From: Brevibacillus formosus
Lineage (GTDB): Bacteria > Bacillota > Bacilli > Brevibacillales > Brevibacillaceae
NCBI RefSeq assembly: GCF_003013405.1
Contig: NZ_PXZL01000045.1
Location: forward strand, 14,202-49,410
Direction: 5' to 3'
Length of the DNA stretch: 35,209 nt
The notes under the pieces are model-generated. The model was given only the letters and a program-made list of their open reading frames with translations. It was not told where the DNA came from and ran no database searches. Position numbers and translations under genes: made by a program. Shown here one piece after another: positions 21,572 to 29,071 of the stretch. Positions within the stretch are counted from its first letter, which is position 1. Each line of letters starts with the position of its first letter.

Positions 21572-22321
21572 ATGAACAAACCACAGAAACTGTTTATCGG
21601 AGTGGTATCAGGGGTACTCCTGTTCACTGCGGGAATGATGTCAAGCGGCTCCGCTTTCGCTAAAAAAGCAACTGAAGCGATCACCGTGAACTTTTCTAAT
21701 ATCAAACTGATCGTAAATGGCAGTCCCATCGATACCAAGGCGGAGCCTTTCGTTTATAAAGGGAACGTGTATGCCCCGGTCGCCACAATCGCGAATATGC
21801 TTGGCGTCGGTCAATCCTGGATGAACAGCGATCCCCTTACAAAAACCCCAGCTGTTCGATTTGAAAGTTTGGACAGAGTTGAACAAAATGTTCAGTTTGA
21901 GGGAATGGCGGGTCACGCCAACTACGCGCTGGACTATGTGTACTATGCCGTGGTCGGTTCCAATAAGGTCGTCAATTCAGTCAACAAAAAAGAAATCCCG
22001 CTTCCTCAAAGTGTAGGAGGTACTCCATATCCAGTGACAAGAATGGTTCATACCAATCAGTTCCTCGCAGTCGAGTATGGAGAAAAAGAAGGCAAAACTC
22101 AGGTTTATGTTAACCTGTACCAGCTAGACAAAGGGAAAAACACAGTGAAAATGATCTTCTCCCAACAACTGGACGAAGGGGCTAAAGGTACCACCTACCG
22201 CTTCTCCTACAACGAGGCCGAAAAGAGCTTGACTGAAAAGATTTACACGAATCAAAAACTTGTTGGGGTGAAGTTTTACCAAATTTCCGGGAATCAATTT
22301 GTCAAACAGGAAGAAATGTAA
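21572..22321 (+). CDS. Secreted protein with copper-amine-oxidase N-terminal-like (stalk) domain
   Basis: The protein is 249 aa from the ATG at 21572, which has AAGGAG about 9 bases upstream; an ATG 13 codons earlier lacks a site. The signal peptide ends near GSAFA. Residues after it (NFSNIKLIVNGSPIDTKAEP, FVYKGNVYAPVATIANMLG) match the stalk domain common in surface proteins of Paenibacillaceae. The remaining 170 residues form an unrecognised beta-rich domain (AVEYGEKEGKTQVYVNLYQL) with repeated Lys/Glu. Likely a cell-wall or medium protein; no enzymatic motif. Monocistronic. Confidence 0.8.
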   Translation: MNKPQKLFIGVVSGVLLFTAGMMSSGSAFAKKATEAITVNFSNIKLIVNGSPIDTKAEPFVYKGNVYAPVATIANMLGVGQSWMNSDPLTKTPAVRFESLDRVEQNVQFEGMAGHANYALDYVYYAVVGSNKVVNSVNKKEIPLPQSVGGTPYPVTRMVHTNQFLAVEYGEKEGKTQVYVNLYQLDKGKNTVKMIFSQQLDEGAKGTTYRFSYNEAEKSLTEKIYTNQKLVGVKFYQISGNQFVKQEEM

Positions 22322-22453
22322 CCGAGAAATTGTTAACAAGAGAACCTTCTACAAGGACACTGATGCTGCCCTCTTTCGGATCAAATGCCGGTAGAGGGTT
22401 TCATCTTTCTAACACACCACGCCGCACGGTCTCATGCCAGTCATTACCGCAAA

Positions 22454-22494
22454 ATAGGTAGCAACCCAATATCGACTTGCCTATCTTGTTTTTT
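22454..22494 (+). terminator. Terminator for the stalk-domain gene
   Basis: ATAGG...CAA (22454-22464, with a 3-base bulge) pairs with TTGCCTAT (22477-22484), followed by CTTG and T6. A second hairpin closer to the stop (CCCTCT/AGAGGG, 22369-22398) has only a short T tail. Nothing else is seen in 22322-22560. Confidence 0.6.
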
Positions 22495-22562
22495 CAAGGA
22501 ATTGTTCGATCGTTTGCCCGCCCAGGTTCCGTTTTGTCTTAGTGCAAAGACGCAAATGACAT

Positions 22563-22602
22563 AAAAAAACCCTCCCTTCCGACCAAGGGAAGAAAAGGGA
22601 GG
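22563..22602 (-). terminator. Terminator of gerE
   Basis: CCTCCCTT and AAGGGAGG (22595-22602 with 22571-22578) on the minus strand followed by G and T7, 16 bp beyond the gerE stop. Confidence 0.9.
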
Positions 22603-22617
22603 CTGGGTGGACTGGGT

Positions 22618-22839
22618 TCAAATCTCTAGTTCACCAAGTCGAACGAGTTCGACTACTGCCTGAGATCGACCTTTGACACCTAATTTTTGCATGACATTGC
22701 TAATGTGATTGCGCACAGTCTTTTCGCTGATGAAGAGTTGTCCGGCAATCTCTTTGGTTGTCTTATCTTGGACCAAGAGTTCAAACACTTCTCTTTCGCG
22801 ATTCGTTAACAACGGCTTGGTTTGGTCGCTACCCTTCAA
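22618..22839 (-). CDS. gerE: GerE, LuxR-type regulator of late spore-coat genes
   Basis: The 73-aa protein is a stand-alone LuxR/GerE DNA-binding domain: KPLLTNREREVFELLVQDKT, TKEIAGQLFISEKTVRNHIS, KLGVKGRSQAVVELVRLGEL. It agrees closely with Bacillus subtilis GerE as I know it, which acts in the mother cell with sigma-K to switch on or off late coat genes. I place the start at TTG 22839 because AAGGAGG lies 10 bases before it and the product then begins MKGSDQTKPLL, like the known protein. A GTG three codons earlier is only one base from the ribosome site. A sigma-K-type promoter precedes it and a terminator follows. Three partial copies lie within 6 kb. Confidence 0.95.
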   Translation of the reverse strand: MKGSDQTKPLLTNREREVFELLVQDKTTKEIAGQLFISEKTVRNHISNVMQKLGVKGRSQAVVELVRLGELEI

Positions 22840-22899
22840 TCGTGCCACCCCTCCTTGTGGGCTCTACAGGAACAAGGTTGAGGGATTACAGAGTCACCT

Positions 22900-22928
22900 T
22901 ATCCTATGATGGGGGGTGGGTGATGGTG
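22900..22928 (-). promoter_or_regulatory. Sigma-K-type promoter of gerE
   Basis: On the minus strand CACC (22925-22928), exactly 16 bases, then CATAGGATA (22900-22908) matches the sigma-K pattern of ACC-like -35 and CATANNNTA -10. gerE is transcribed by sigma-K in Bacillus subtilis, and the position about 45 bp upstream of the ribosome site fits. Confidence 0.75.
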
Positions 22929-22958
22929 CCGGAATTTCAAGGATTTTAGGCTTTTGCC

Positions 22959-23195
22959 TTACATCCTATTCAGAAAATGGGCAATGGGTTCCGAACACCG
23001 CTGAGAAACCTCTTCGACATCCGCCGTGAATTTTTCCGTTCGAGACGACGATGGCCGCCAGTTGTCCCCCGTTCAGATCGCGACGAGTTCGCCTCGCCTG
23101 ATGAGATTGCCATCGGAACCCAAGGCCAACACCGCCCCCGACACTCCAGTCTATTCACCCAACACATATACTGCTCCCTCCAATTCGACTTCCAT
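22959..23195 (-). pseudogene. Decayed reading frame upstream of gerE, family not recognised
   Basis: The minus strand reads as one protein broken by a TAG and at least two frame changes: MEVELEGAVYVLGE, stop, TGVSGAVLALGSDGNLIRRG, then in another frame GGQLAAIVVSNGKIHG, then TADVEEVSQRCSEPIAHFL to a TAA. The stretch is richer in GC than its surroundings, as expected of former coding DNA. It ends next to the permease terminator. No other gene is seen in 22840-23260. Confidence 0.4.
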
Positions 23196-23220
23196 ACCAC
23201 TATTTTTAACCGGATCAACC

Positions 23221-23254
23221 AAAAGTGCCCTTGATTCGTAAAAATCAAGGGCAC
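23221..23254 (-). terminator. Terminator of the DppB/DppC permease cluster
   Basis: GTGCCCTTGATT and AATCAAGGGCAC form a perfect 12-bp stem with a 6-base loop and a T4 tail on the minus strand, seven bases after the last permease stop. Confidence 0.88.
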
Positions 23255-23260
23255 CACAAC

Positions 23261-24184
23261 TTAAATAAAAGGCGTACGTTTATACGTTTGTTCGAACTTA
23301 TCACGCAATCCTTTTGCCAACAAGCTAAACGATCCAATGGCGATCATGAATGCTCCCAGTGGTACGAGAAAAATCCACGTATAGTTACTGTAAATAAAGC
23401 CTCGATAAGACCCGAGCAGCCCTGCCCATTCATGTGTAATGGAATGATACAGAACGGGATCAAAGGTCATTTTCGTACCACCTACAAACATGTCAAATAT
23501 GCCGAGAAGCCCCATCAACGTCATGACAGCGATCATTTCTGTCACCAAGATAATAATGAGCTGTTCCTTCAAATGGGGCAAGATGTGGCGAAAGACGATT
23601 TGATTCCGGCCAGCTCCCAGTGAAATGGCAGCCAAGACGTATTGGGATTCTTTAATTTGTTCGGCCTTTTGACGCACAGAAGAGGCTACAGAAGGTGTTC
23701 CAAGGACAGAGACAAGCCCAATAAAAAGCAGAACGAGCGTGAACGTTGGCAGCTCGGAATTCACATTGATTCCTCGCAAAAGAAAATACACGGGGATAAA
23801 TACAGGCATATAGCTCCATGCATTTTCAATCGCCATCCACCAACGTTGCTCTTTATCTTGAATACCGATATAGAGTCCAATCCATGTCCCAAGTAACACG
23901 CGAATGAATGCGATCGAAAGAGTAATAAAAACAGTGTATGGCGCTCCATGGAGCAAGAGGGTCAGTAAATCATACCCCCATTTGTCCGTGCCGAGAAAAT
24001 GTTCCTTTGACGGCGGTAGGGGTGGAGAGACCATGACTTGTTTACCGTTCACTACCTCCTGACGTATCTTCGCTTGATATTCCAGATCATAGGGAGCCAA
24101 GTAAGGCCCCACCACAGCAATCGCCATCAGAGCGAACACGAAGATACTGCCTAGCCATAAAGAGAAATGGAATCGTCTTTTCAT
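23261..24184 (-). CDS. DppC/OppC-type ABC permease, second tandem copy
   Basis: The 307-aa membrane protein has an N-terminal helix, an extracytoplasmic loop with FLGTDKWGYDLLTLLLHGAP (the LGTDxxGRD-like signature of DppC proteins), four to five further helices, and the EAA-type loop AAISLGAGRNQIVFRHILPH. It aligns without gaps over its full length with the neighbour at 24229-25152, with about three quarters identity by eye. Such permeases form the dipeptide/oligopeptide/nickel importer channel with a DppB partner. The loop that normally contacts the ATPase is intact. No ATPase or binding protein gene accompanies it. Confidence 0.87.
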   Translation of the reverse strand: MKRRFHFSLWLGSIFVFALMAIAVVGPYLAPYDLEYQAKIRQEVVNGKQVMVSPPLPPSKEHFLGTDKWGYDLLTLLLHGAPYTVFITLSIAFIRVLLGTWIGLYIGIQDKEQRWWMAIENAWSYMPVFIPVYFLLRGINVNSELPTFTLVLLFIGLVSVLGTPSVASSVRQKAEQIKESQYVLAAISLGAGRNQIVFRHILPHLKEQLIIILVTEMIAVMTLMGLLGIFDMFVGGTKMTFDPVLYHSITHEWAGLLGSYRGFIYSNYTWIFLVPLGAFMIAIGSFSLLAKGLRDKFEQTYKRTPFI

Positions 24185-24228
24185 CTAAAAACCTCACTTA
24201 TCCCTCATGCTGAAAAGTGTCCAGCTGC

Positions 24229-25152
24229 TCAAATAAATGGGGTACGACTATATGTCTGTTCGAATTTATCACGCAATCCTTTGGCCAGCAGACTAAAGGA
24301 ACCGATTGCAAGCATATAAGCAGCAAGTGGGATCAGGAAAATCCACGTGTAATTCGTGTAGACAAAGCTTCTGTAAGTCCCGAGCAGTCCTGCCCATTCA
24401 TGTGTGGTCGAGTGATACTCAACAGGGTCATAGTACATAGTCGTGCCGCCTACAAAAAGACCAAATATCCCAAGAAGCCCCATCAACGTCATGGTGGCGA
24501 TCATCTCTGTCACCAGAACAATGACCAGATGCTCCTTCAAATGCGGCAGGATGTGGCGAAAGATGATCTGATCCCGGCCGGCCCCCAGCGAAGTCGCAGC
24601 TAAAACGTACTGGGATTCCTTGATTTGCTCCGTTTTTTGACGGATGGACGCAGCTACCGAAGGCGTCCCTAGCACTGCCACAACCACTATGAAAAACAAT
24701 ACGAGCGTAAACGTTGGCAATTCGGGATTAATATTGATTCCTTTCAATAAAAAGTAGACAGGAATAAATATGGGCATATATCCCCAGGCGTTCTCAATCG
24801 CAATCCACCAACGCTGCTGCTTGTCCAATATTCCAATATACAGTCCGATCCATGCTCCCATCAATAATCGCAATAGCGCAATCATGAGCGTAATAAAAAT
24901 AGTGTACGGTGCCCCATGGAGCAGTTTTGTTAGTAAATCATAGCCCCATTTATCCGTCCCCAACAGATGCTCGCTTGACGGTGCCAAAGGAGGCGAAATG
25001 ATCACTTGCTTCCCGTTTACCATCTCACTGCGCACTTTCACCTGGTAATCGACGTCATAGGGTGCTAAATAGGGCCCGGCTACACCGATAATCACTAGAA
25101 ATACTACCAAGATACAGCCTAGCCATAAGGCCCAATTGAACCGTTTCCTCAT
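24229..25152 (-). CDS. DppC/OppC-type ABC permease, first tandem copy
   Basis: The 307-aa protein is a paralogue of identical length to the next gene, with the same LLGTDKWGYDLLTKLLHGAP signature and the EAA-type loop AATSLGAGRDQIIFRHILPH. Both end RTPFI, so the duplication covered the whole gene. GAGGG precedes the ATG. It follows the DppB-type gene by 34 bp and precedes copy 2 by 44 bp. One DppB partner for two DppC proteins suggests two alternative heterodimers, or a heterotrimeric arrangement in which one replaces the other. Confidence 0.87.
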   Translation of the reverse strand: MRKRFNWALWLGCILVVFLVIIGVAGPYLAPYDVDYQVKVRSEMVNGKQVIISPPLAPSSEHLLGTDKWGYDLLTKLLHGAPYTIFITLMIALLRLLMGAWIGLYIGILDKQQRWWIAIENAWGYMPIFIPVYFLLKGININPELPTFTLVLFFIVVVAVLGTPSVAASIRQKTEQIKESQYVLAATSLGAGRDQIIFRHILPHLKEHLVIVLVTEMIATMTLMGLLGIFGLFVGGTTMYYDPVEYHSTTHEWAGLLGTYRSFVYTNYTWIFLIPLAAYMLAIGSFSLLAKGLRDKFEQTYSRTPFI

Positions 25153-25186
25153 ACCATACCCTCACTCATTCCAAAAAAAGTCTGGG

Positions 25187-26050
25187 TTATTTATACACAA
25201 CCGCGCGTTCAATCACATACAGAATGAGACGAATCAGTAAATAGACCAAAATGGATAGCAAAATAATACCTAACAGTCCCATGACAGCAGCATTGAATTC
25301 GTATCCGCCATCTTTGCTAAAAATAAACCGGGTCAAGCCTACAACGTTTAATAAGTACTCAACAATAAACAAGTTGGCTACCGAAATCGCTATTGTCTTC
25401 TTCAAATCAGCAATGAGAAACGGCTTGATATTTTTATAGACGTGGTGGATGAGAACATGCCAAATCCCCATCCCCTTGGCAAGTGCGGTTTTAATGTAGT
25501 CTTCGCCACCGATTTGTGCATACTTCAAACTAACTACCTTCATGAGGAAAATCGTTGGTCCAATTGACAGCAGTGTGATTGGAAACCAGGTACTCTCAGA
25601 GTCACTTACGGGTGACAGGGTGATAATACGAATGTTCGTCATCTTGTAAAATCCGACCGCACCCACAATCGAAACAACAATTAGGATAAAATCAGGAATC
25701 GTTGCAAGCAGATTCAAAACCTTTTGAAATTGACGTACAATCCGAAAGCGCTGCAATAGCAATCCAAAAATAATACTAGCTAGGACTGCCACACTAACAC
25801 TTGCGAACAGCAGTTCAAAAGAGCTAATTGCAAACGGAAGGATATCCTCAGCGATACTCCTTTCCGTTTGCCCCGAATAATAGGTTCCGAGGGAGCCTTC
25901 TGCAATCTGTTGAATCAGATATACCGTATGGACTACGATATTTCCCGGTTCGAACACGATTTCTTCCTTTTGCGTATATAGCATGAACGGCCCACCGCAA
26001 ACGACGATCACTAGGAAAAACATCCCAATTAATTGTTTTACATAGGTCAA
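25187..26050 (-). CDS. DppB/OppB-type ABC permease
   Basis: The protein is 287 aa from TTG 26050, which has AAGGGGG nine bases upstream; a TTG ten codons earlier (26080) has no site. It has an N-terminal helix, an extracytoplasmic loop (EGSLGTYYSGQTERSIAEDI), then five helices with an EAA-type loop KTALAKGMGIWHVLIHHVYKN. The DppB-family features are present but divergent. It starts about 100 bp after the terminator of the peptide/ABC cluster, so it has its own transcript with the two DppC-type genes. Substrate unknown; peptide or amino-acid-like compound is the family expectation. Confidence 0.8.
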   Translation of the reverse strand: MTYVKQLIGMFFLVIVVCGGPFMLYTQKEEIVFEPGNIVVHTVYLIQQIAEGSLGTYYSGQTERSIAEDILPFAISSFELLFASVSVAVLASIIFGLLLQRFRIVRQFQKVLNLLATIPDFILIVVSIVGAVGFYKMTNIRIITLSPVSDSESTWFPITLLSIGPTIFLMKVVSLKYAQIGGEDYIKTALAKGMGIWHVLIHHVYKNIKPFLIADLKKTIAISVANLFIVEYLLNVVGLTRFIFSKDGGYEFNAAVMGLLGIILLSILVYLLIRLILYVIERAVVYK

Positions 26051-26150
26051 GGTCTCATACCCCCTTACTATTTCCAACAATACACTATCTATTAAAAATC
26101 ATCTAGACAATAGAAAATATTTTATTTTTTTATTCTATTCAAACAGAAAT

Positions 26151-26186
26151 AAAAAGTGGCTGAGCAGGATAGCCTGTCAACCACTT
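26151..26186 (-). terminator. Terminator closing the GNAT/ABC/peptide unit
   Basis: AAGTGG.TGA.CAGG pairs with CCTG.TCA.CCACTT (one mismatch, one bulge) around a 4-base loop, followed on the minus strand by T5ATTT. It lies about 50 bp after the 38-aa peptide stop. Confidence 0.82.
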
Positions 26187-26233
26187 CTCTATTCATGGGA
26201 ACAGTTGATTCGAAAAAGATGATTGCTGATCGA

Positions 26234-26350
26234 TTACTTCGTGGAAGAAGTAGCTACACGCAGCTGCTCATTTTTCATGAGAAGATTTTGAATCGAAGCA
26301 GTAAAAGGTTTTCTTACTCCATCTTTCAAACGTGGTACCATTGGAATCAT
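26234..26350 (-). CDS. 38-aa peptide, putative modified or exported precursor
   Basis: AAGGAGG lies eight bases before the ATG, an ideal ribosome site. The peptide begins MIPMVPRLKDGVRKPFTASI and ends with the Ser/Thr-rich VATSSTK. It is basic, has no Cys, no signal peptide and no hydrophobic helix. It starts 49 bp after the GNAT-fold gene at 26400 and is the last gene before the terminator, the place where precursor peptides of exported products often stand, though order varies. Its neighbours (ABC exporter and two GNAT-fold proteins) suggest a substrate for modification and export. It could alternatively be a small regulatory protein. Confidence 0.6.
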   Translation of the reverse strand: MIPMVPRLKDGVRKPFTASIQNLLMKNEQLRVATSSTK

Positions 26351-26399
26351 CTGATAGACCTCCTTTCTGGCAATATCTTCTTAAGAATAGCATTTTTCA

Positions 26400-26933
26400 T
26401 TATTTAACGTCAATTATGGCTATTCCCAGATAGGAAGCGAGCTGATTGATTTCGGCCATGTAGATGTTTTCTTGTCCGTAATAGCCCTCCTGCTCCCCTG
26501 CAACCTGGGCAAATTTCGAATAGAGCCGGTTTAAATAGGCTTGGTCAGCATCAGCGCAAAAGGTCACCTGTTTCACTTGTGCGTTTTCTGCTTGAACCTG
26601 TCTGATTAAATGGCGAAAGCCTTTCAAAAATACCCTGCTCCTTCGATATTTTTCTTCGACGATAACAGAATGAATATAGCAAATTTCGCCTTCTGGGTCT
26701 GGTTGCCTTTCTGCCGTCAAATATTGATAATGCCCCCATCCGACCAATTTACCTCGCTCGTCTTCTATCAGGATCAAATGAGAATCCGGGAGAAACGTCA
26801 AAATATGAGCAAGCGTGTCACTAAGGGAAAACATACGACTAAATTCCAATCGATTGCGCATAAAGAATAGCGTGAATTGGGCAAAATCATTGTCACTGGT
26901 ACATTTTCTAAATTGGACATGCATCCTTTGCAC
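26400..26933 (-). CDS. GNAT-fold protein (acetyltransferase-like), paralogue 1
   Basis: The 177-aa cytoplasmic protein (GTG start; an ATG three codons later at 26924 is an alternative) shows the GNAT beta-alpha pattern: LILIEDERGKLVGWGHYQYL, the motif-A strand CYIHSVIVEEKYRRSRVFLK, then VKQVTFCADADQAYLNRLYS. In place of the usual acetyl-CoA loop RxxGxG/A it has YRRSRVFL. The gene at 29072 encodes a paralogue with the same feature (YRSSRLFL). Whether it binds acetyl-CoA, another acyl donor or none is open. It lies 24 bp after the ABC exporter gene and before the 38-aa peptide. Confidence 0.72.
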   Translation of the reverse strand: MQRMHVQFRKCTSDNDFAQFTLFFMRNRLEFSRMFSLSDTLAHILTFLPDSHLILIEDERGKLVGWGHYQYLTAERQPDPEGEICYIHSVIVEEKYRRSRVFLKGFRHLIRQVQAENAQVKQVTFCADADQAYLNRLYSKFAQVAGEQEGYYGQENIYMAEINQLASYLGIAIIDVK

Positions 26934-26957
26934 ACTGCCTCTCTCTTTTTCTATTGG

Positions 26958-29051
26958 TTAACGTATCGGCTGTTGGACGTTCTTGCCAATCGTCGAATGT
27001 TGGGACGTGATGTACTGGTATACCTTCAACGGTAAGGTCAAAACAACACAAGAGGTGAGAGCCGTCACGGTTGTTGTCTGTAAAGCACCCGCCAAGACTG
27101 TTTCTCCAAAGTGATCGCCGTCCTCCAAGATCGCAAGTCGAATCTGCTCCTCAGATTCAGCAGATTTTTGGGATACTTCTACCTTTCCGCGTGCGAGGAA
27201 GTGAACCTTCTCTGCTGCTTCTCCTTCCCGAATGATCGTCTGCCCAGCCGTAAATGTCTCGGTATGGAAGAGATGCAAAATATCAGGCATACTGACACCC
27301 AAAACATCCGTAACCCCTTCTGTCGCAGTCAAAACACTTTGCTTGTCCCATAGCCTTCTGTAATAACCCCGCTTTTGCAACAGTTGAACATGGGTCCCTT
27401 GCTCGACTAGTTCCCCCTGCTCCAACACAAATATTTGATCCATATCCGTTATCGTCGCCAAACGATGTGTGACCGTAATGACAGTCCGATCGCTGGAAAG
27501 CTTCGCAAAAGTCCTGTTAATAGAAGCCTCTGAAATGGGATCGAGCGCAGAAGTGGCTTCATCCAGAATGAGTAGAGAAGGATTGCGCAGAATCGCACGA
27601 GCAATGGCAAGTCGCTGCCTTTGCCCCCCAGAGAGGTTGCTGCCCCCATCCAAAACAAGTGTTTCGTACTCGTCTGGCAGACTCATGATAAAGTCATGGA
27701 TCTCCGCTTGCTGGGCAGCCATCCTCAGCTCCTCCTTGGTTGCATCGAGTTTTCCTAGCCGGATGTTATCCGCTATTGTTCCGTGAAAAAGAAAGTTATC
27801 CTGAAAGACGACCCCTACATGGTTGCGAAAGGCTCCTCGATTACATTCATCGAGTTTTGTTCCATTTATCTCGATTTGACCAGAACTAGGTTCATATAAG
27901 CCTAATAACAGCTGAACGATGGTGCTTTTTCCAGACCCGCTGGAGCCAACAATCGCAACTTTCGTCCGAGCCGGAATCTGCATGTTAACCTGCTTGATGG
28001 ATAACTGATTTTTTTGATAGCCAAACGTAACATTTTTTACGGACACTTCGGTCGTACGCAAATCGAACTGTTCCGCTCCAAAATGGTCGACTTTATCACT
28101 GGGTTCATTCAGCACCTTTTGGATTCGCTCCATACTGACTTGTGTATCTGTAATAAGCGGGAGAGTAAAGGTCAGATTAAATACTGCATTCCCCATCGAC
28201 GTATACATGGTGAAAAAAGCAACAAGCGAACCGACAGAGATTCGCCCGGTGAGTGCCAGATAGGAACCGAAGCCAATGATCGTAAAGTTGATGAGTAGTA
28301 AGCACAGCGCAGGAATTCGTTCCAGATTCGCTGCCATCAAATTTTTTCGATAGTTACTGACCAGCAGCAATTTGAGTCTTTCATTGAATTTATCGATCAT
28401 GACAGCTTGCAGATTGAAGCCCTTGATAACCATTTGCGCTTTCGCATTTTCCTGGACATCATTCATCATAGCTGCGAGCTGTTCTTTGTATGCGGCATTG
28501 ACTGCGTAGGCACGTCGGCCAAGCAAATAAGGGCCTGAGAAGATCAAGATTGCTCCCGCCAAAATACACAGCGCCATCCCCCATTCCAAGTAAAACAACA
28601 CCATCGTAGTAATCGTCACGACCGCCAATGACTGAATACCCGTCGTGAAGAGAATCGCTAACGATCTGTCAATGACAGGCAAATCCACCGAAAAGTGAGA
28701 AACCAGTTCGCCCGAACGCGTTTTGTGGAAATAGCTGACCGGCAAATGCTGCATATGCGCAAACAGTTTTTGCCGTAAATCATTTTGCACACGTGCGCTT
28801 AGTTTTGCCAGCACATAATCACTGATCATTCCAGCACTGACACAGATAATCCCGCTAATCGTCAATACCATCATAATAACCGTGAAAACGTGCATATCTT
28901 TGGGAACAATCGCTTTGTCAATGATCATCTGGAAACTGAGAGGTGCCAAGGATAAAAAAAGCAGATCGAGTGCAAGTGTGAGGAAAAAAAGAAAACTCAG
29001 GAGCTTATAGGGGCGTATGTAGCCAAACAGGCTTTTGATGACGAACAGCAT
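26958..29051 (-). CDS. ABC exporter (MsbA/LmrA half-transporter) with C-terminal Crp-like domain
   Basis: The 697-aa protein has a six-helix export domain (about 1-310), then an ATPase with Walker A GSSGSGKST (369-377), Q-loop VVFQDN, signature LSGGQRQR (473-480), Walker B LLILDEATSALD (493-504) and H529. After a linker, residues about 590-690 form a cyclic-nucleotide-binding-like domain (TFTAGQTIIREGEAAEKVHF, DGDHFGETVLAG). The phosphate-binding cassette has FGE (648-650), but the Arg that normally binds the cyclic phosphate is replaced by Thr (QTTTVTA). There is no N-terminal C39 peptidase. The ATG follows AAGGAG. Likely a homodimeric exporter whose activity is tuned by the C-terminal domain; the 38-aa peptide is a candidate cargo. 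Confidence 0.9.
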   Translation of the reverse strand: MLFVIKSLFGYIRPYKLLSFLFFLTLALDLLFLSLAPLSFQMIIDKAIVPKDMHVFTVIMMVLTISGIICVSAGMISDYVLAKLSARVQNDLRQKLFAHMQHLPVSYFHKTRSGELVSHFSVDLPVIDRSLAILFTTGIQSLAVVTITTMVLFYLEWGMALCILAGAILIFSGPYLLGRRAYAVNAAYKEQLAAMMNDVQENAKAQMVIKGFNLQAVMIDKFNERLKLLLVSNYRKNLMAANLERIPALCLLLINFTIIGFGSYLALTGRISVGSLVAFFTMYTSMGNAVFNLTFTLPLITDTQVSMERIQKVLNEPSDKVDHFGAEQFDLRTTEVSVKNVTFGYQKNQLSIKQVNMQIPARTKVAIVGSSGSGKSTIVQLLLGLYEPSSGQIEINGTKLDECNRGAFRNHVGVVFQDNFLFHGTIADNIRLGKLDATKEELRMAAQQAEIHDFIMSLPDEYETLVLDGGSNLSGGQRQRLAIARAILRNPSLLILDEATSALDPISEASINRTFAKLSSDRTVITVTHRLATITDMDQIFVLEQGELVEQGTHVQLLQKRGYYRRLWDKQSVLTATEGVTDVLGVSMPDILHLFHTETFTAGQTIIREGEAAEKVHFLARGKVEVSQKSAESEEQIRLAILEDGDHFGETVLAGALQTTTVTALTSCVVLTLPLKVYQYITSQHSTIGKNVQQPIR

Positions 29052-29071
29052 CGTGACGTCTCCTTCTTGGA

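Noticed and set aside
22608..22628. GGGTTCAAATC resembling a tRNA T-arm, also at 17053 and 20599
   Set aside because: It is the stop-codon region of gerE and its remnants; no acceptor, D or anticodon arms are present around any copy.
16982..22860. CRISPR array or phage remnant as explanation of the repeats
   Set aside because: Repeats are few, unequal in length and derived from gerE or the ~110-bp element; there are no regular spacers, cas genes, integrase or transposase.
22977..23234. Plus-strand 85-codon frame over the decayed sequence upstream of gerE
   Set aside because: No ribosome site; the minus strand holds the more protein-like segments.
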